The notes under the pieces were generated by a model, which worked only from the letters and a program-made list of their open reading frames with translations, did not search any database and was not told where the DNA came from. DNA of 64,000 nt from positions 1 through 64,000 of the forward strand of contig JAFVTH010000007.1 of the NCBI GenBank assembly GCA_017503285.1. Direction: 5' to 3'. Shown in pieces: positions 41,113 through 49,500 of the stretch (positions are counted from its first letter, which is position 1; the number at the start of each line of letters is the position of its first letter). The stretch is from Clostridia bacterium (GTDB taxonomy: Bacteria; Bacillota; Clostridia; Oscillospirales; CAG-272). The position numbers and the translations under genes are program-made.

Positions 41113-42420
41113 TCACTCCTTGAATAAATCAAATTGGAATTTGAATGGCGCATGGCTTGTGATTCCCACGACAGCCTCGCCAACGTTTAGCTTGGATATA
41201 TCCCAATCCTCGACAACGGTGGTAACCCTGCCCTCGGGAGTGTTACCGTGGGTTTCAAGAATATAACGCTTTCCGTAAAGTCCAGTCATAAAGCTTCTTG
41301 TGCTTTCATCGTTTGCTCTGAAGGAGAGCACGGAGGAAAAGCCGGCTGCGATGTTTTTGCCGTTTGCCTCGCCATAGCTTGCGTAAAGCTGGTCGATGCT
41401 TTGTAGACCTGCAAAAATTTTAAGCCCTAAGGAACGGCCAAAGTTAACAGCGTTTTCGATGTGCTGAAGATCTGGTAAGAGCCTAAACTCGTCGCAGAAA
41501 ACATAAACATTACCACGTTCGCCCTCACATCGTCCCAGTGACTCCTTGAACGCAAGGTCAATAAGGAGCTTGTAAATTGGCGAAAGAGTAGAGCCCTTAG
41601 CTATGTCGTATTCAATAAATAATGTTCTTGCTCCCTTTTTTCTTACAAAATCTCTCATAGAGAAGGAGCCCACATCGCTAAATGCACCAAAGAAAATTTT
41701 TCTCACAACGGATTGCATTTCTGCGAATACGCCAAGGCCTTGGTTGTTTTTGCCGTCGCCAACATAAGAAAGAACGGCTTGCAGGTCTGGACTTGAGGAA
41801 ATAAGATCGGAAAGGACTTCTATTTTTAGTGAGTTCATAAAGCTCTTCAAGTAGTTATTATTTAACTTTGGACCGATTATATTTTCTGTCCTATACGCCT
41901 TTCTCGTAAGAGCAGTTAGGATTGCCGCAAAAAGGTCGCGCGCAGCATTAGGGAAAAAGGGATTACTGCTATTTTTCCTAATACTTTCACTATAAAGACC
42001 CCAAGAAATCTCGCTTATATTGTCCTCGATGCTATCCTCATCCCAACCATCTACGGTAATTTCGCTAAAAATGTTCCATTTTGCTGTTTTGTCGCAGTAT
42101 GCCTTGGCTGAGGAAATAACAACATCACGACTTTCGTTAAAGAAAGATTTGTAGTAATCTCCCTTGGTGTCAAAAATTATCATAACATCGTTGTCGGTCA
42201 TATTCTGTTTAAGGGTGCTTACGATGTGGAAAAAGGTGTTTGTCTTTCCACAGCCTGTGCCTCCGATAAGCAACATATGCCTTTTTAGAATATCCTCATT
42301 TAACTCAATGTTGAGTCTGTGCTTGCCACAAGTACCTGGTAAAACCACAATAGGGTTTTCGATGTTTTTGGGTGGCAAGGAGAACTGTAGGTTGTTTCCG
42401 TGTAAAACCTGTTCTGCCAT
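41113..42420 (-). CDS. VirD4/TraG-like P-loop ATPase
   Basis: Encodes 435 residues. Walker A is IGGTGCGKT (G53-T60); Walker B is NVYVFCDEF (D310, E311), followed by LPDLQHIENAVNFGRSLGLK and AGLQSIDQLYASYG, the pattern of type IV coupling proteins (DEF, GRS, LQS). Such motor ATPases move DNA or protein through membranes, normally with N-terminal membrane helices, which are missing here. There is no relaxase, VirB4 or other conjugation gene in the window. The downstream membrane-anchored degenerate copy may dock it to the membrane. AAGGAG precedes the ATG. Confidence 0.85.
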   Translation of the reverse strand: MAEQVLHGNNLQFSLPPKNIENPIVVLPGTCGKHRLNIELNEDILKRHMLLIGGTGCGKTNTFFHIVSTLKQNMTDNDVMIIFDTKGDYYKSFFNESRDVVISSAKAYCDKTAKWNIFSEITVDGWDEDSIEDNISEISWGLYSESIRKNSSNPFFPNAARDLFAAILTALTRKAYRTENIIGPKLNNNYLKSFMNSLKIEVLSDLISSSPDLQAVLSYVGDGKNNQGLGVFAEMQSVVRKIFFGAFSDVGSFSMRDFVRKKGARTLFIEYDIAKGSTLSPIYKLLIDLAFKESLGRCEGERGNVYVFCDEFRLLPDLQHIENAVNFGRSLGLKIFAGLQSIDQLYASYGEANGKNIAAGFSSVLSFRANDESTRSFMTGLYGKRYILETHGNTPEGRVTTVVEDWDISKLNVGEAVVGITSHAPFKFQFDLFKE

Positions 42421-42421
42421 A

Positions 42422-42769
42422 TTATCTCCTTATCTCGTTTGTGTTATTGTTTTGCTGACCTTGATCCGAAATAATAAGTAAAGTAGAAAGAAGTTTGGCA
42501 AAGGCAAGCAATACTTCAATTTTCTTTTTTTCTTCCGTTTTATCGCAGACGTCGCTGGATAGTTTTTCGTTTTTTGAGCGTTTTGTTTTTTGATACACAT
42601 TAACCGCTGTCAAAATTTCAGTTAATGTAAGAGTGCTGACTTGATTTTTGGAGAGTTGCTCTCTTAAGGCGTCTAGCTCGCTACGAAAAAGGTCAAGAAA
42701 GGCTGCATCTGTTCGATTTAAAAGCTCATTGATTTCATTAACCTGAGCTTGGCTAACAATAATAGTCAT
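42422..42769 (-). CDS. small helical hypothetical protein (operon A)
   Basis: Encodes 115 residues, entirely helical in appearance, with a charged middle (YQKTKRSKNEKL) and a hydrophobic C-terminal stretch (VLLAFAKLLSTLLII, about 85-99) that may be a membrane helix or amphipathic helix before a Gln/Asn-rich tail. Its stop lies one base before the VirD4-like start, so the two are translationally coupled. Only a weak AGGA ribosome site precedes the ATG. No family is recognised. It may be a small partner of the ATPase, judged by coupling only. Confidence 0.65.
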   Translation of the reverse strand: MTIIVSQAQVNEINELLNRTDAAFLDLFRSELDALREQLSKNQVSTLTLTEILTAVNVYQKTKRSKNEKLSSDVCDKTEEKKKIEVLLAFAKLLSTLLIISDQGQQNNNTNEIRR

Positions 42770-42771
42770 AA

Positions 42772-44820
42772 TTACATATCCTGTCCGTTATCATTACTTT
42801 CGGAGCTGTCGCCACCGTCCTGCCCAGCACCACTGTCCTCTCCAACACTGTCATTAGCTGGAGCAGAGGAGTTAAAGCTGCTTTGCTCAAAATAGGCTAC
42901 ATCGGTAGCATGTTGACCTGCACCTGCTTGTTGACTGTCAAAATATGACGGGTCGGCAACAACGTCCTGCTCTGTGTTATTTGCAGTTTTATCAAAATAT
43001 GATGGGTCGGCGACAATGTCCTGCTTTGCGTTGTTTGCAGCGTTATCAAAGTAAGATGTGCCGACCTGTGTCTGATTTTGGGTAGAGCCTGAAGTGGTTT
43101 TATCAAAATACGATGGATCGGCAGTAATATCCTGCTTTGCGTCGATTGGAATATCGCTTTTTTCGATTTTGGCGGGGGGAGTGTCGATGATTTTTGTAGA
43201 ATTATCGTTTGTAGACTCATTTCCATCTGTCGCCTGTGTGGTTGCGTTGCTTTGTGATTGCGCTATGTTGTTGCTTGCCTCCGTGGTGGCAACTGCATTA
43301 GAAATAGATTGCTGATTTATGCCATCTATTTGTGCAATCGGTTCGCTTGAACCACTTTGATAAATGGCAGTACCATTTTCTCCAATAGATACAATATATT
43401 CTGGATTCTGTTCCATTGTGCTTAGCTGGGCGTTGGTTAGATAAGAGGTATCTATACCCAAGCTGTTCATTTCATCTTGTGTAAGCACATGAGTATTCTT
43501 GTTTATAATCTCTCTAGGGACCTCGCTTGGCGTTGGCAGATAGCTGCGTGCCAGTTGGTCTTGTGGGGTCCTTGCGGCGATTTGCATATCAATTGCTCGT
43601 GCAACAGAGTCAACCTGGCTATCAAGCCCGGTTTGGCGCATAACTGCCATTTGAGTGGCTTCATCTGCAAGAACATTAGCAATGCCACTTGCTCCACTTG
43701 CGGTGCCCATAGAGCTGGTGGCAATTGCGCCTACACCGGCATTTAAGCCCTTGGAAATGCAGTAGCCGCTAATGGTTTGGTATCCATTGCTTACAGCCTT
43801 TTCAGCAAGCCAACTTTGTGCTCTGTATGTAGTAACAGCAGAGGCAACCTTAACATTTGTCCAAAAGGAAGAGCCCTTGTTATATGCATTGCTTGGGGAT
43901 TGTGCCTTTGCCTTAGAGCCTTGCTCCTGCTTGGTGGTAGTAGAGGCTTGTGTTGTCTGGTCCTTAACGTCAGCCTTGCTTGAAGCGGATTTGGATTGAA
44001 GCTGCACAGCATTTAGCTCAGCTTTAACATCGTACTCTGTACGCAGGCTTTCCGTTACCACGGGTTCATCAAGCCTGTCATATTGCATTTGGTTAATGCT
44101 AGAGGTAAGCTGCTCCTTTTGCTCTGCTGTGATTTTCGATGAGCTGAAATGGGCGTTTGAGGAGTTGTTTACCATCTCTTTTTGACGCTCATAGCGTTCA
44201 TGCCTAAGTATTTGGTTTGTATCATTAACCTTTTCAAAGTGATTATATTGCTCGGTTAAAAACTTTTGGTATTCTGGGTCTGTTCTGTAAAGCTCTCGGT
44301 CCTTAAGAACATTTTGAGTTGCTACGTTGTTACTGTCCATTTCACAGGTAAGCATATCATAGTGCTGCCTGTCAGTAAGCTCAACAGAGGAGTTGAATGT
44401 ACCGTTATAGTTTTTGTTCAAATCCTCTACCTTGGACATAGAAGCAGTTTGTGGGTCCATTCTATCGGAGTCGTATGCTTGAACCGAGTGCTGTCTTTCG
44501 TGATAGTAGGTATGGAGCATCTGATAGGAATTATTATCAGCTGAGTCTTTAACATTCACATGTATTTTGTTGTTGGCAGCTGTATAATAGCCATAGGTAT
44601 CCTTACCACCACAGCTAACAACCTTAGCGGCAGGTCTGCCTGTTGCAGCGGCATTTCGATTTTCCATTTCCTGAAAAACCTCTAAGCGCTCACTTTTGTC
44701 AAGTTGACTCCAACTTTCGGAGCGTAGCTTTAGGCTAAGCTCCCTATCCGTGAGAGTGGAATAGCTAGTAGAGATTTTATAATCTCTCCCACCGTCGGCG
44801 CGCTTGATATATTTACTCAT
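42772..44820 (-). CDS. HExxH metallopeptidase-like protein with YFD repeats
   Basis: Encodes 682 residues. The ATG at 44820, overlapping the previous stop, follows GAGGTCGGCA and is chosen over the ATG at 44832. Residues about 95-120 contain YYHERQHSVQAY, an HExxH zinc-peptidase motif (H107, E108, H111); the preceding LSKSERLEVFQEMENR-like helix is common in front of such domains in Clostridia. A Gln/Ser/Thr-rich middle includes a small hydrophobic Gly/Ala stretch (about 335-385). The C-terminal region holds five repeats of a DPSYFD(K/N/S)-type motif in a disordered Asn/Gln/Thr background. The repeats may be docking sites or cleavage sites. No signal peptide is seen. Confidence 0.78.
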   Translation of the reverse strand: MSKYIKRADGGRDYKISTSYSTLTDRELSLKLRSESWSQLDKSERLEVFQEMENRNAAATGRPAAKVVSCGGKDTYGYYTAANNKIHVNVKDSADNNSYQMLHTYYHERQHSVQAYDSDRMDPQTASMSKVEDLNKNYNGTFNSSVELTDRQHYDMLTCEMDSNNVATQNVLKDRELYRTDPEYQKFLTEQYNHFEKVNDTNQILRHERYERQKEMVNNSSNAHFSSSKITAEQKEQLTSSINQMQYDRLDEPVVTESLRTEYDVKAELNAVQLQSKSASSKADVKDQTTQASTTTKQEQGSKAKAQSPSNAYNKGSSFWTNVKVASAVTTYRAQSWLAEKAVSNGYQTISGYCISKGLNAGVGAIATSSMGTASGASGIANVLADEATQMAVMRQTGLDSQVDSVARAIDMQIAARTPQDQLARSYLPTPSEVPREIINKNTHVLTQDEMNSLGIDTSYLTNAQLSTMEQNPEYIVSIGENGTAIYQSGSSEPIAQIDGINQQSISNAVATTEASNNIAQSQSNATTQATDGNESTNDNSTKIIDTPPAKIEKSDIPIDAKQDITADPSYFDKTTSGSTQNQTQVGTSYFDNAANNAKQDIVADPSYFDKTANNTEQDVVADPSYFDSQQAGAGQHATDVAYFEQSSFNSSAPANDSVGEDSGAGQDGGDSSESNDNGQDM
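42890..43135. repeat. DNA encoding the YFD repeats
   Basis: Four clear copies of a TCAAAATAxGATGGGTCGG-like unit near 42937, 42990, 43047 and 43104 (read on the + strand), roughly 55 bases apart. They encode SYFD motifs at the C-terminus of the HExxH protein. The near-identity of the units points to recent tandem duplication. Confidence 0.65.
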
Positions 44821-45439
44821 TGCCGACCTCATCTAAGCTGTGGCAGGCAGAATCCTTGCTTTCAACAAGCCTTTTTTCAAGGGCTAAAATTCCGTCGTAA
44901 AGAGCATCCTCTGTAAGACCTATATCATTAATGTAGAAAATCGCCCTATCAAAGTCCCCTGCACGGCGCAAAATATCAACAAGCAGAATTGCGTCCTCAC
45001 AGTCAAGTGTATTTTTTACATCTATTTCAAGACAACGCGCAGCTGACTTTCGCATTTGTACAGCAAGCACGCTTTCATTGTTGTCGTCTAAAATCCAAGC
45101 AGCTCTCAAATAAAAAAGAGAGGCGCTTTTGTAATTTTTGATATATTCCTGCACACGTGCAGCATGCACATACGCAGAGGCCATATCCTGCGGCATATCA
45201 CTTTTTTCAATAATTAATCTAATCGCATCTTGCCCTTCATATTTTTCGCTTATATCACTATAAGAATAAGAGCAATGGGGACAAACCTGAAGCTCCTTTG
45301 TCAGAAGCTCACGCGCCATACCCCTTGGTCTAAGATCTAAATCGGGCTTGCCAAAGGAGCTTGTGCTTAAAACAACATTCTGGTGGCTTTCCTTACCACA
45401 AATCGCACATTTAACATTAGAAACTATAAATTTAGACAT
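44813..45439 (-). CDS. DUF2225-like zinc-binding protein
   Basis: Encodes 208 residues. Two cysteine pairs, CAIC (C11, C14) and CPHCSYSYSD (about 53-62), flank DLDLRPRG, matching the DUF2225 pattern (zinc cysteines, D-DxRP, then CPhCGYA). A helical C-terminal half with TPR-like spacing (YVHAARVQEYIKNYKSASLFYLRAAW) follows. DUF2225 proteins are common in Firmicutes and their function is unknown. Here the protein is part of operon A and overlaps the HExxH gene by eight bases, suggesting it scaffolds or regulates that protein. AAGGAGG precedes the ATG. Confidence 0.82.
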   Translation of the reverse strand: MSKFIVSNVKCAICGKESHQNVVLSTSSFGKPDLDLRPRGMARELLTKELQVCPHCSYSYSDISEKYEGQDAIRLIIEKSDMPQDMASAYVHAARVQEYIKNYKSASLFYLRAAWILDDNNESVLAVQMRKSAARCLEIDVKNTLDCEDAILLVDILRRAGDFDRAIFYINDIGLTEDALYDGILALEKRLVESKDSACHSLDEVGNE

Positions 45440-45448
45440 TGAGCCTCC

Positions 45449-46456
45449 TTAATTTGTAAAATACATAACGAGAAGATCTAATCTGTCATTATAGGTGTAG
45501 CTCATAGAGCAGCCGTAGGTAGGGGCAGAAAGCTCTGTCCTCATCCAGCTCATAACGTTGTTTTGTAGGTCGTCGTTAGTTAGTTTTTTTGTTAGCTTTG
45601 CAATTGCCATATAATTGTCGCCATAAGGAACAATTTTTGTTTTGTGTAAATCGGAAACGAATCTTACAGGAGCGCCGTTTTCTGCCCATACGGTTTTTGA
45701 ATCATCGGTACAAGCAGGGTAGGTGTTAACCGCTGGTATGTGCTCGATTGACATTTGAGCATCATCCAAAAAAGCATATTGTAGGCTTGGTATATTGTTC
45801 ATAGTTGAGGAGGCGTTCCATGTAAAGTCAAATTGATAGTTGTTATCGTCGCAGATAACAATGTTCCAAGCGTGATCCTCTTGTCCACCATTTGGAAGTA
45901 ATGCCTTTCCATAGGCAATAACACAGAGAAAATAAGCTCTGTGAAGGATAAGACTTGCAGCCTTAGCAAAGCCCTCGCAACGGGCGCGCTTAAGGATAAG
46001 CGCGCCATAAGCATCGCCATAAGAGCCAGCAGCGCTGTACTCTGGGGATACACGTGTGCAAAGGTACTTATTTAATCTTTTTAGTTGATCAACTTGAGTG
46101 TCAAATTTAAGAACTCTATCGGCAGCACGCTGAATTTCGCGATCTAATCTGTCTGCCATTTCTTGAAGGTCTTGTCCTTGATACTTGTTTTTGAAAAGCA
46201 TAGTAACCTGATTGCCAGAAATTCTGGATTCATACTCCTGCATTACATAAAACAGCTCTGGACATCCATAAATAATAGCATAGAAAACATTATTTAGTGA
46301 ATCTTCGCTTGGCACAATTGCTCCACTGTAGGTGACAGTAAAGTCACCCACAGCCAAGCTGTCAACACACCTATAATAAAGCTCTCTTTCATAGTCAGAA
46401 AGCTGAACAGAATAGAAGTTTTCTCTATTAACAAGATTTAGATTTATGCGTGCCAT
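45449..46456 (-). CDS. transglutaminase-like cysteine peptidase-fold protein
   Basis: Encodes 335 residues. The papain/transglutaminase-type triad is visible: C160 in KRARCEGFAKAASLI, H195 in EDHAWNIVI, D210 in YQFDFTW, the typical order and spacing of the transglutaminase-core family (PF01841). Without a signal peptide it should act inside the cell, unlike most bacterial members. The first 120 residues are a helical N-terminal domain. Only a weak AAGA site lies near the ATG, which starts 12 bases after the upstream stop, so translation may depend on coupling. It could process or cross-link a system component such as the Hint or YFD-repeat proteins; this is inference. Confidence 0.85.
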   Translation of the reverse strand: MARINLNLVNRENFYSVQLSDYERELYYRCVDSLAVGDFTVTYSGAIVPSEDSLNNVFYAIIYGCPELFYVMQEYESRISGNQVTMLFKNKYQGQDLQEMADRLDREIQRAADRVLKFDTQVDQLKRLNKYLCTRVSPEYSAAGSYGDAYGALILKRARCEGFAKAASLILHRAYFLCVIAYGKALLPNGGQEDHAWNIVICDDNNYQFDFTWNASSTMNNIPSLQYAFLDDAQMSIEHIPAVNTYPACTDDSKTVWAENGAPVRFVSDLHKTKIVPYGDNYMAIAKLTKKLTNDDLQNNVMSWMRTELSAPTYGCSMSYTYNDRLDLLVMYFTN

Positions 46457-46467
46457 AATAGTTTCTT

Positions 46468-49400
46468 TTAATAAGCTCCTCTTAAATAGTAGTTAATTAG
46501 GTGATTAATAACGTATTCTCTTGTTGTTAAGCCCTTGCCAATAGCAACGTTGATGTATTGACCATTGAAGGCGTAGAATTCCTCCTCGGTTAGATACTCA
46601 CTCCACTCGTCGTAGGAGGCAAGACCATATGTAGCTATATCAGACTGAAGCTTATCCATATCATAAGCCATATCCTGGTTAAGCTCAAATACGTTGTAAA
46701 GTCCGTCAATTTCATCACACATAGTCAAAAGACCACCGGTGTAATGGTTGATTTCCTTTGCTGTGATTACGGCATATCTTGCGGTTTCCTTCATGGAAAT
46801 ATTATAGGAAACAAGCTCTGTTTTTTGACTTACTGCCTGTCCGTCAATGATTTCTGTATAGAAGAAGCTATGTCCAACAAGACTCTCAACATTAAACTCA
46901 TCAATCATAATGTATTCGTTTAGTGTGCAATCAAACAAGCCATGCTCGTTGATTAAGCTGAATTCAGTACCACACGCAAAGTATAGAGTTAGAACTCTGT
47001 GCATAGCTGGAGTATCCTTGTAGATTACGGATACAGGTGCAGATGTAACATTACCTGTAGCATGGTCAAAGGCAAGAACCTCTTGACCAACAACAAGGTC
47101 CTTAACCATAATGGTGCTACCATTGGCAAGAGTGATTAGACTGTCGAAAGGCATACAGCCACCGCCACCGCCACCACCGCTGGATTGATTCTGCTGCCAA
47201 ACGGCCTCAAGTGTAACAACGCCACTTTCAGCAAGGTTCAAAACTGTCTGGTTAGGGCTATAGGTTGAGCTACCATATGACCAATGGGTAAAGGTGTAGC
47301 CACTCTTTGTTGGCGTGTTGGAGGAAATGTGAATTTCCTGGTCGTATGTAGCAAGCTGACTTTCAGGTACATTTGAGGCACCCGAAGCAGAGTATGAGAT
47401 TGTATAGGTGTTTGGCACCCACTTAGGTGTAATTATAAGCTCTGCAGATTCAGAATAGAAATCGTTGTTTTTGCCTTGACCCAAAAGGAGCTTATAAAGA
47501 TCAGCAATAGCCTTTTCAGCAATGGTGTTGTTTGTAATCTTGAAGCTGTAATCGTGTCCTGTGTGTGTAAAGTTATCGTCGTGGTGATAGCCGGTTCTTG
47601 TCATTCTACCAGTAAGAACAGCATCCTTGCCAAAATAAACTCTCAAGGATTGGAATGCTTCGGTTGCGTTTGCGTTGTTAAAGGTAATTGTAAAGGAGTT
47701 TGCTTCCCAAACTGCGGCAAGATTTACTGTACCGGAGGTGGTAATAAAGCCATCGTCAAGCAAGCTAGCCTTAGTATAGAAATATTTACCCTCATTTTCG
47801 CCAACATTCATTGCATTATAGTATTCCTCGTTAGAGGTGTAAACAAAGGATGTGGCAACATCCATCCAGCCTCTAAACTTATAACCAAATCTGTCGTCAC
47901 AGCTTGGAAGAGTGACGTCGATACCCTTTTGAACATTTTCCATTGAGGAAATTATATCGCTTGCACCATTGGCATCGAAGTTAATTGTGTAAGAGGAATA
48001 GCTATAAATAGCATAAACTCTAACTGTGTTATTAGTAACAGGAGTTGCATATAAGCCATGAGCTATATCTCCGTCGTAATACTCAAGGAATGGAGCATCT
48101 GGAGAAAATGCCCAACCAAGGAAGTCGCCCTTGTTATCTGGGTCGGATGGTTTGGTTGACCATTTGATTTGAACGGAGTCGCCGAGCATATAGTTATCAA
48201 AGCCTAATAGATGATCCTTGTTGTAGAATTCAACCTTAAAGGTGTTGCTTGCCCAAACCGCATACAAGTCGATTATGGCGTTGTTTGAATCAGTGAGGTT
48301 TAGTACATCCTCTTGGACATCAAAGTCGGCAACGGTTGCGTTCTTGTCGTATGCCCAACCCAGCTGTGTGTAGCCTGAGTAGCTTGGTGGGTTAGAGCAA
48401 ATAGGCTTTTTGTCGTCGTAAACAAAGGTGTCAACAATTTTTTCGCTTGTGCCATCGTTAAGGTGTAGCTTTACGGAATATGTATAAGGCTCCCAACGGG
48501 CAAAAACCTTTGTATTTTTGTTAAAGGTAAAAACATCGTCAACCTGAACGGTTGTGCCGTTGTCGGTTGAGGCGTACCAGCCAAGGAAGGTGTAACCGGT
48601 CTTTTCAATAGAAAAGTCAGAGGAAATATTAAGCTGTGACCCCTTTGTAAGGCTAAGTGTTTCGTGATCAAGACCAGTGTCAAAGCCGAGCTTTCCACCA
48701 TCCTTGTGGAAAATAACGCTTATCTCATCAGCTGTGCTTGTGTGAACAAAAACCTTGTCTATATTAGCCTTCCAGCCGTCGTCATCGCTCTTGAGATAAT
48801 CCTTGTATTTTGTAGCAGATACATAAATACATGTCTGGCTAGGAAGAACAAAGCCAGTAAAACTAACATCCTTTGTGGTGGATGAGTTTTTAAGGTCAAT
48901 TCTTTCTAGCTGTGTAAAATATCTTACGTCTGAAATATCAAGAACCTCAACGTTTGAAAAGAGTAGGCTCTCAATCTCTCCAAGCTCGGTCATAGAAACT
49001 GAACTGTCGCTTAGAAGAGAAGGATAGTTATTTTGAATAATTGAAATTGTATCGTTGGAGTTGAAGCGAGTAGAAAGCTCTACTTCAAAATCAATGGTGG
49101 TATCCACCTTGTGCTTCATAATAACCTTTGATTTGCCAACGCCAAGCACCTTAAAGGTCCTGGTGTTACCGTCGTATGACAAGTATTGGTCGCTTAACTC
49201 ATATGTGTTATCCTCGTTAAGGTGATAAATCTCAACGATGTTGTCTGGCTCATTAAGCCAAAGGTAGTCAACATCCTTGTAAGCCTTAACCTCGTCAATG
49301 GAGAACTCAGAGCCAAGGGTGAGCTTTTCCTCAAGACCCATATCCGGGTCATCACCACCGCCGTTATAACCGATATATATACGTGCCCAAATTGCAGCAC

Positions 49401-49479
49401 CAACGGCAACAGCGGATAGAAAAATCAGCACAAAAAGAAACACACCAAGCCTTCTTTTTGTAAATTTACTTTCTGCCAT
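46468..49479 (-). CDS. membrane-anchored InlB-repeat protein with C-terminal Hint domain
   Basis: Encodes 1003 residues. A single N-terminal membrane helix (about 10-33) with positive residues before it acts as a signal anchor. Residues about 130-230 look like a short leucine-rich-repeat segment (NVEVLDISDVRYFTQLERID). About six InlB B-type repeats follow (GYTFLGWYAS, YSGYTQLGWAYD and similar) up to about 765. After a run of seven glycines begins a Hint domain: C775 in CMPFDSLITLANG, VVGQEVLAFD, then NEHGLFDC. Hint domains perform self-cleavage through the first Cys; the C-terminal Asn used for full splicing is not obvious, so a hedgehog-like or one-sided cleavage is expected. AAGGAGAG precedes the ATG. 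Confidence 0.85.
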   Translation of the reverse strand: MAESKFTKRRLGVFLFVLIFLSAVAVGAAIWARIYIGYNGGGDDPDMGLEEKLTLGSEFSIDEVKAYKDVDYLWLNEPDNIVEIYHLNEDNTYELSDQYLSYDGNTRTFKVLGVGKSKVIMKHKVDTTIDFEVELSTRFNSNDTISIIQNNYPSLLSDSSVSMTELGEIESLLFSNVEVLDISDVRYFTQLERIDLKNSSTTKDVSFTGFVLPSQTCIYVSATKYKDYLKSDDDGWKANIDKVFVHTSTADEISVIFHKDGGKLGFDTGLDHETLSLTKGSQLNISSDFSIEKTGYTFLGWYASTDNGTTVQVDDVFTFNKNTKVFARWEPYTYSVKLHLNDGTSEKIVDTFVYDDKKPICSNPPSYSGYTQLGWAYDKNATVADFDVQEDVLNLTDSNNAIIDLYAVWASNTFKVEFYNKDHLLGFDNYMLGDSVQIKWSTKPSDPDNKGDFLGWAFSPDAPFLEYYDGDIAHGLYATPVTNNTVRVYAIYSYSSYTINFDANGASDIISSMENVQKGIDVTLPSCDDRFGYKFRGWMDVATSFVYTSNEEYYNAMNVGENEGKYFYTKASLLDDGFITTSGTVNLAAVWEANSFTITFNNANATEAFQSLRVYFGKDAVLTGRMTRTGYHHDDNFTHTGHDYSFKITNNTIAEKAIADLYKLLLGQGKNNDFYSESAELIITPKWVPNTYTISYSASGASNVPESQLATYDQEIHISSNTPTKSGYTFTHWSYGSSTYSPNQTVLNLAESGVVTLEAVWQQNQSSGGGGGGGCMPFDSLITLANGSTIMVKDLVVGQEVLAFDHATGNVTSAPVSVIYKDTPAMHRVLTLYFACGTEFSLINEHGLFDCTLNEYIMIDEFNVESLVGHSFFYTEIIDGQAVSQKTELVSYNISMKETARYAVITAKEINHYTGGLLTMCDEIDGLYNVFELNQDMAYDMDKLQSDIATYGLASYDEWSEYLTEEEFYAFNGQYINVAIGKGLTTREYVINHLINYYLRGAY

Positions 49480-49500
49480 TAGTTGTCTCTCCTTGTGAAA

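Noticed and set aside
41113..42420. conjugative element or integrated plasmid
   Set aside because: A VirD4-like ATPase and a ParA-like ATPase are present, but there is no relaxase, VirB4, integrase, transposase or partition site in the window.
42890..43135. possible CRISPR-like array
   Set aside because: The regular repeats of about 55 bases are in frame and encode SYFD motifs; there are no uniform unique spacers.
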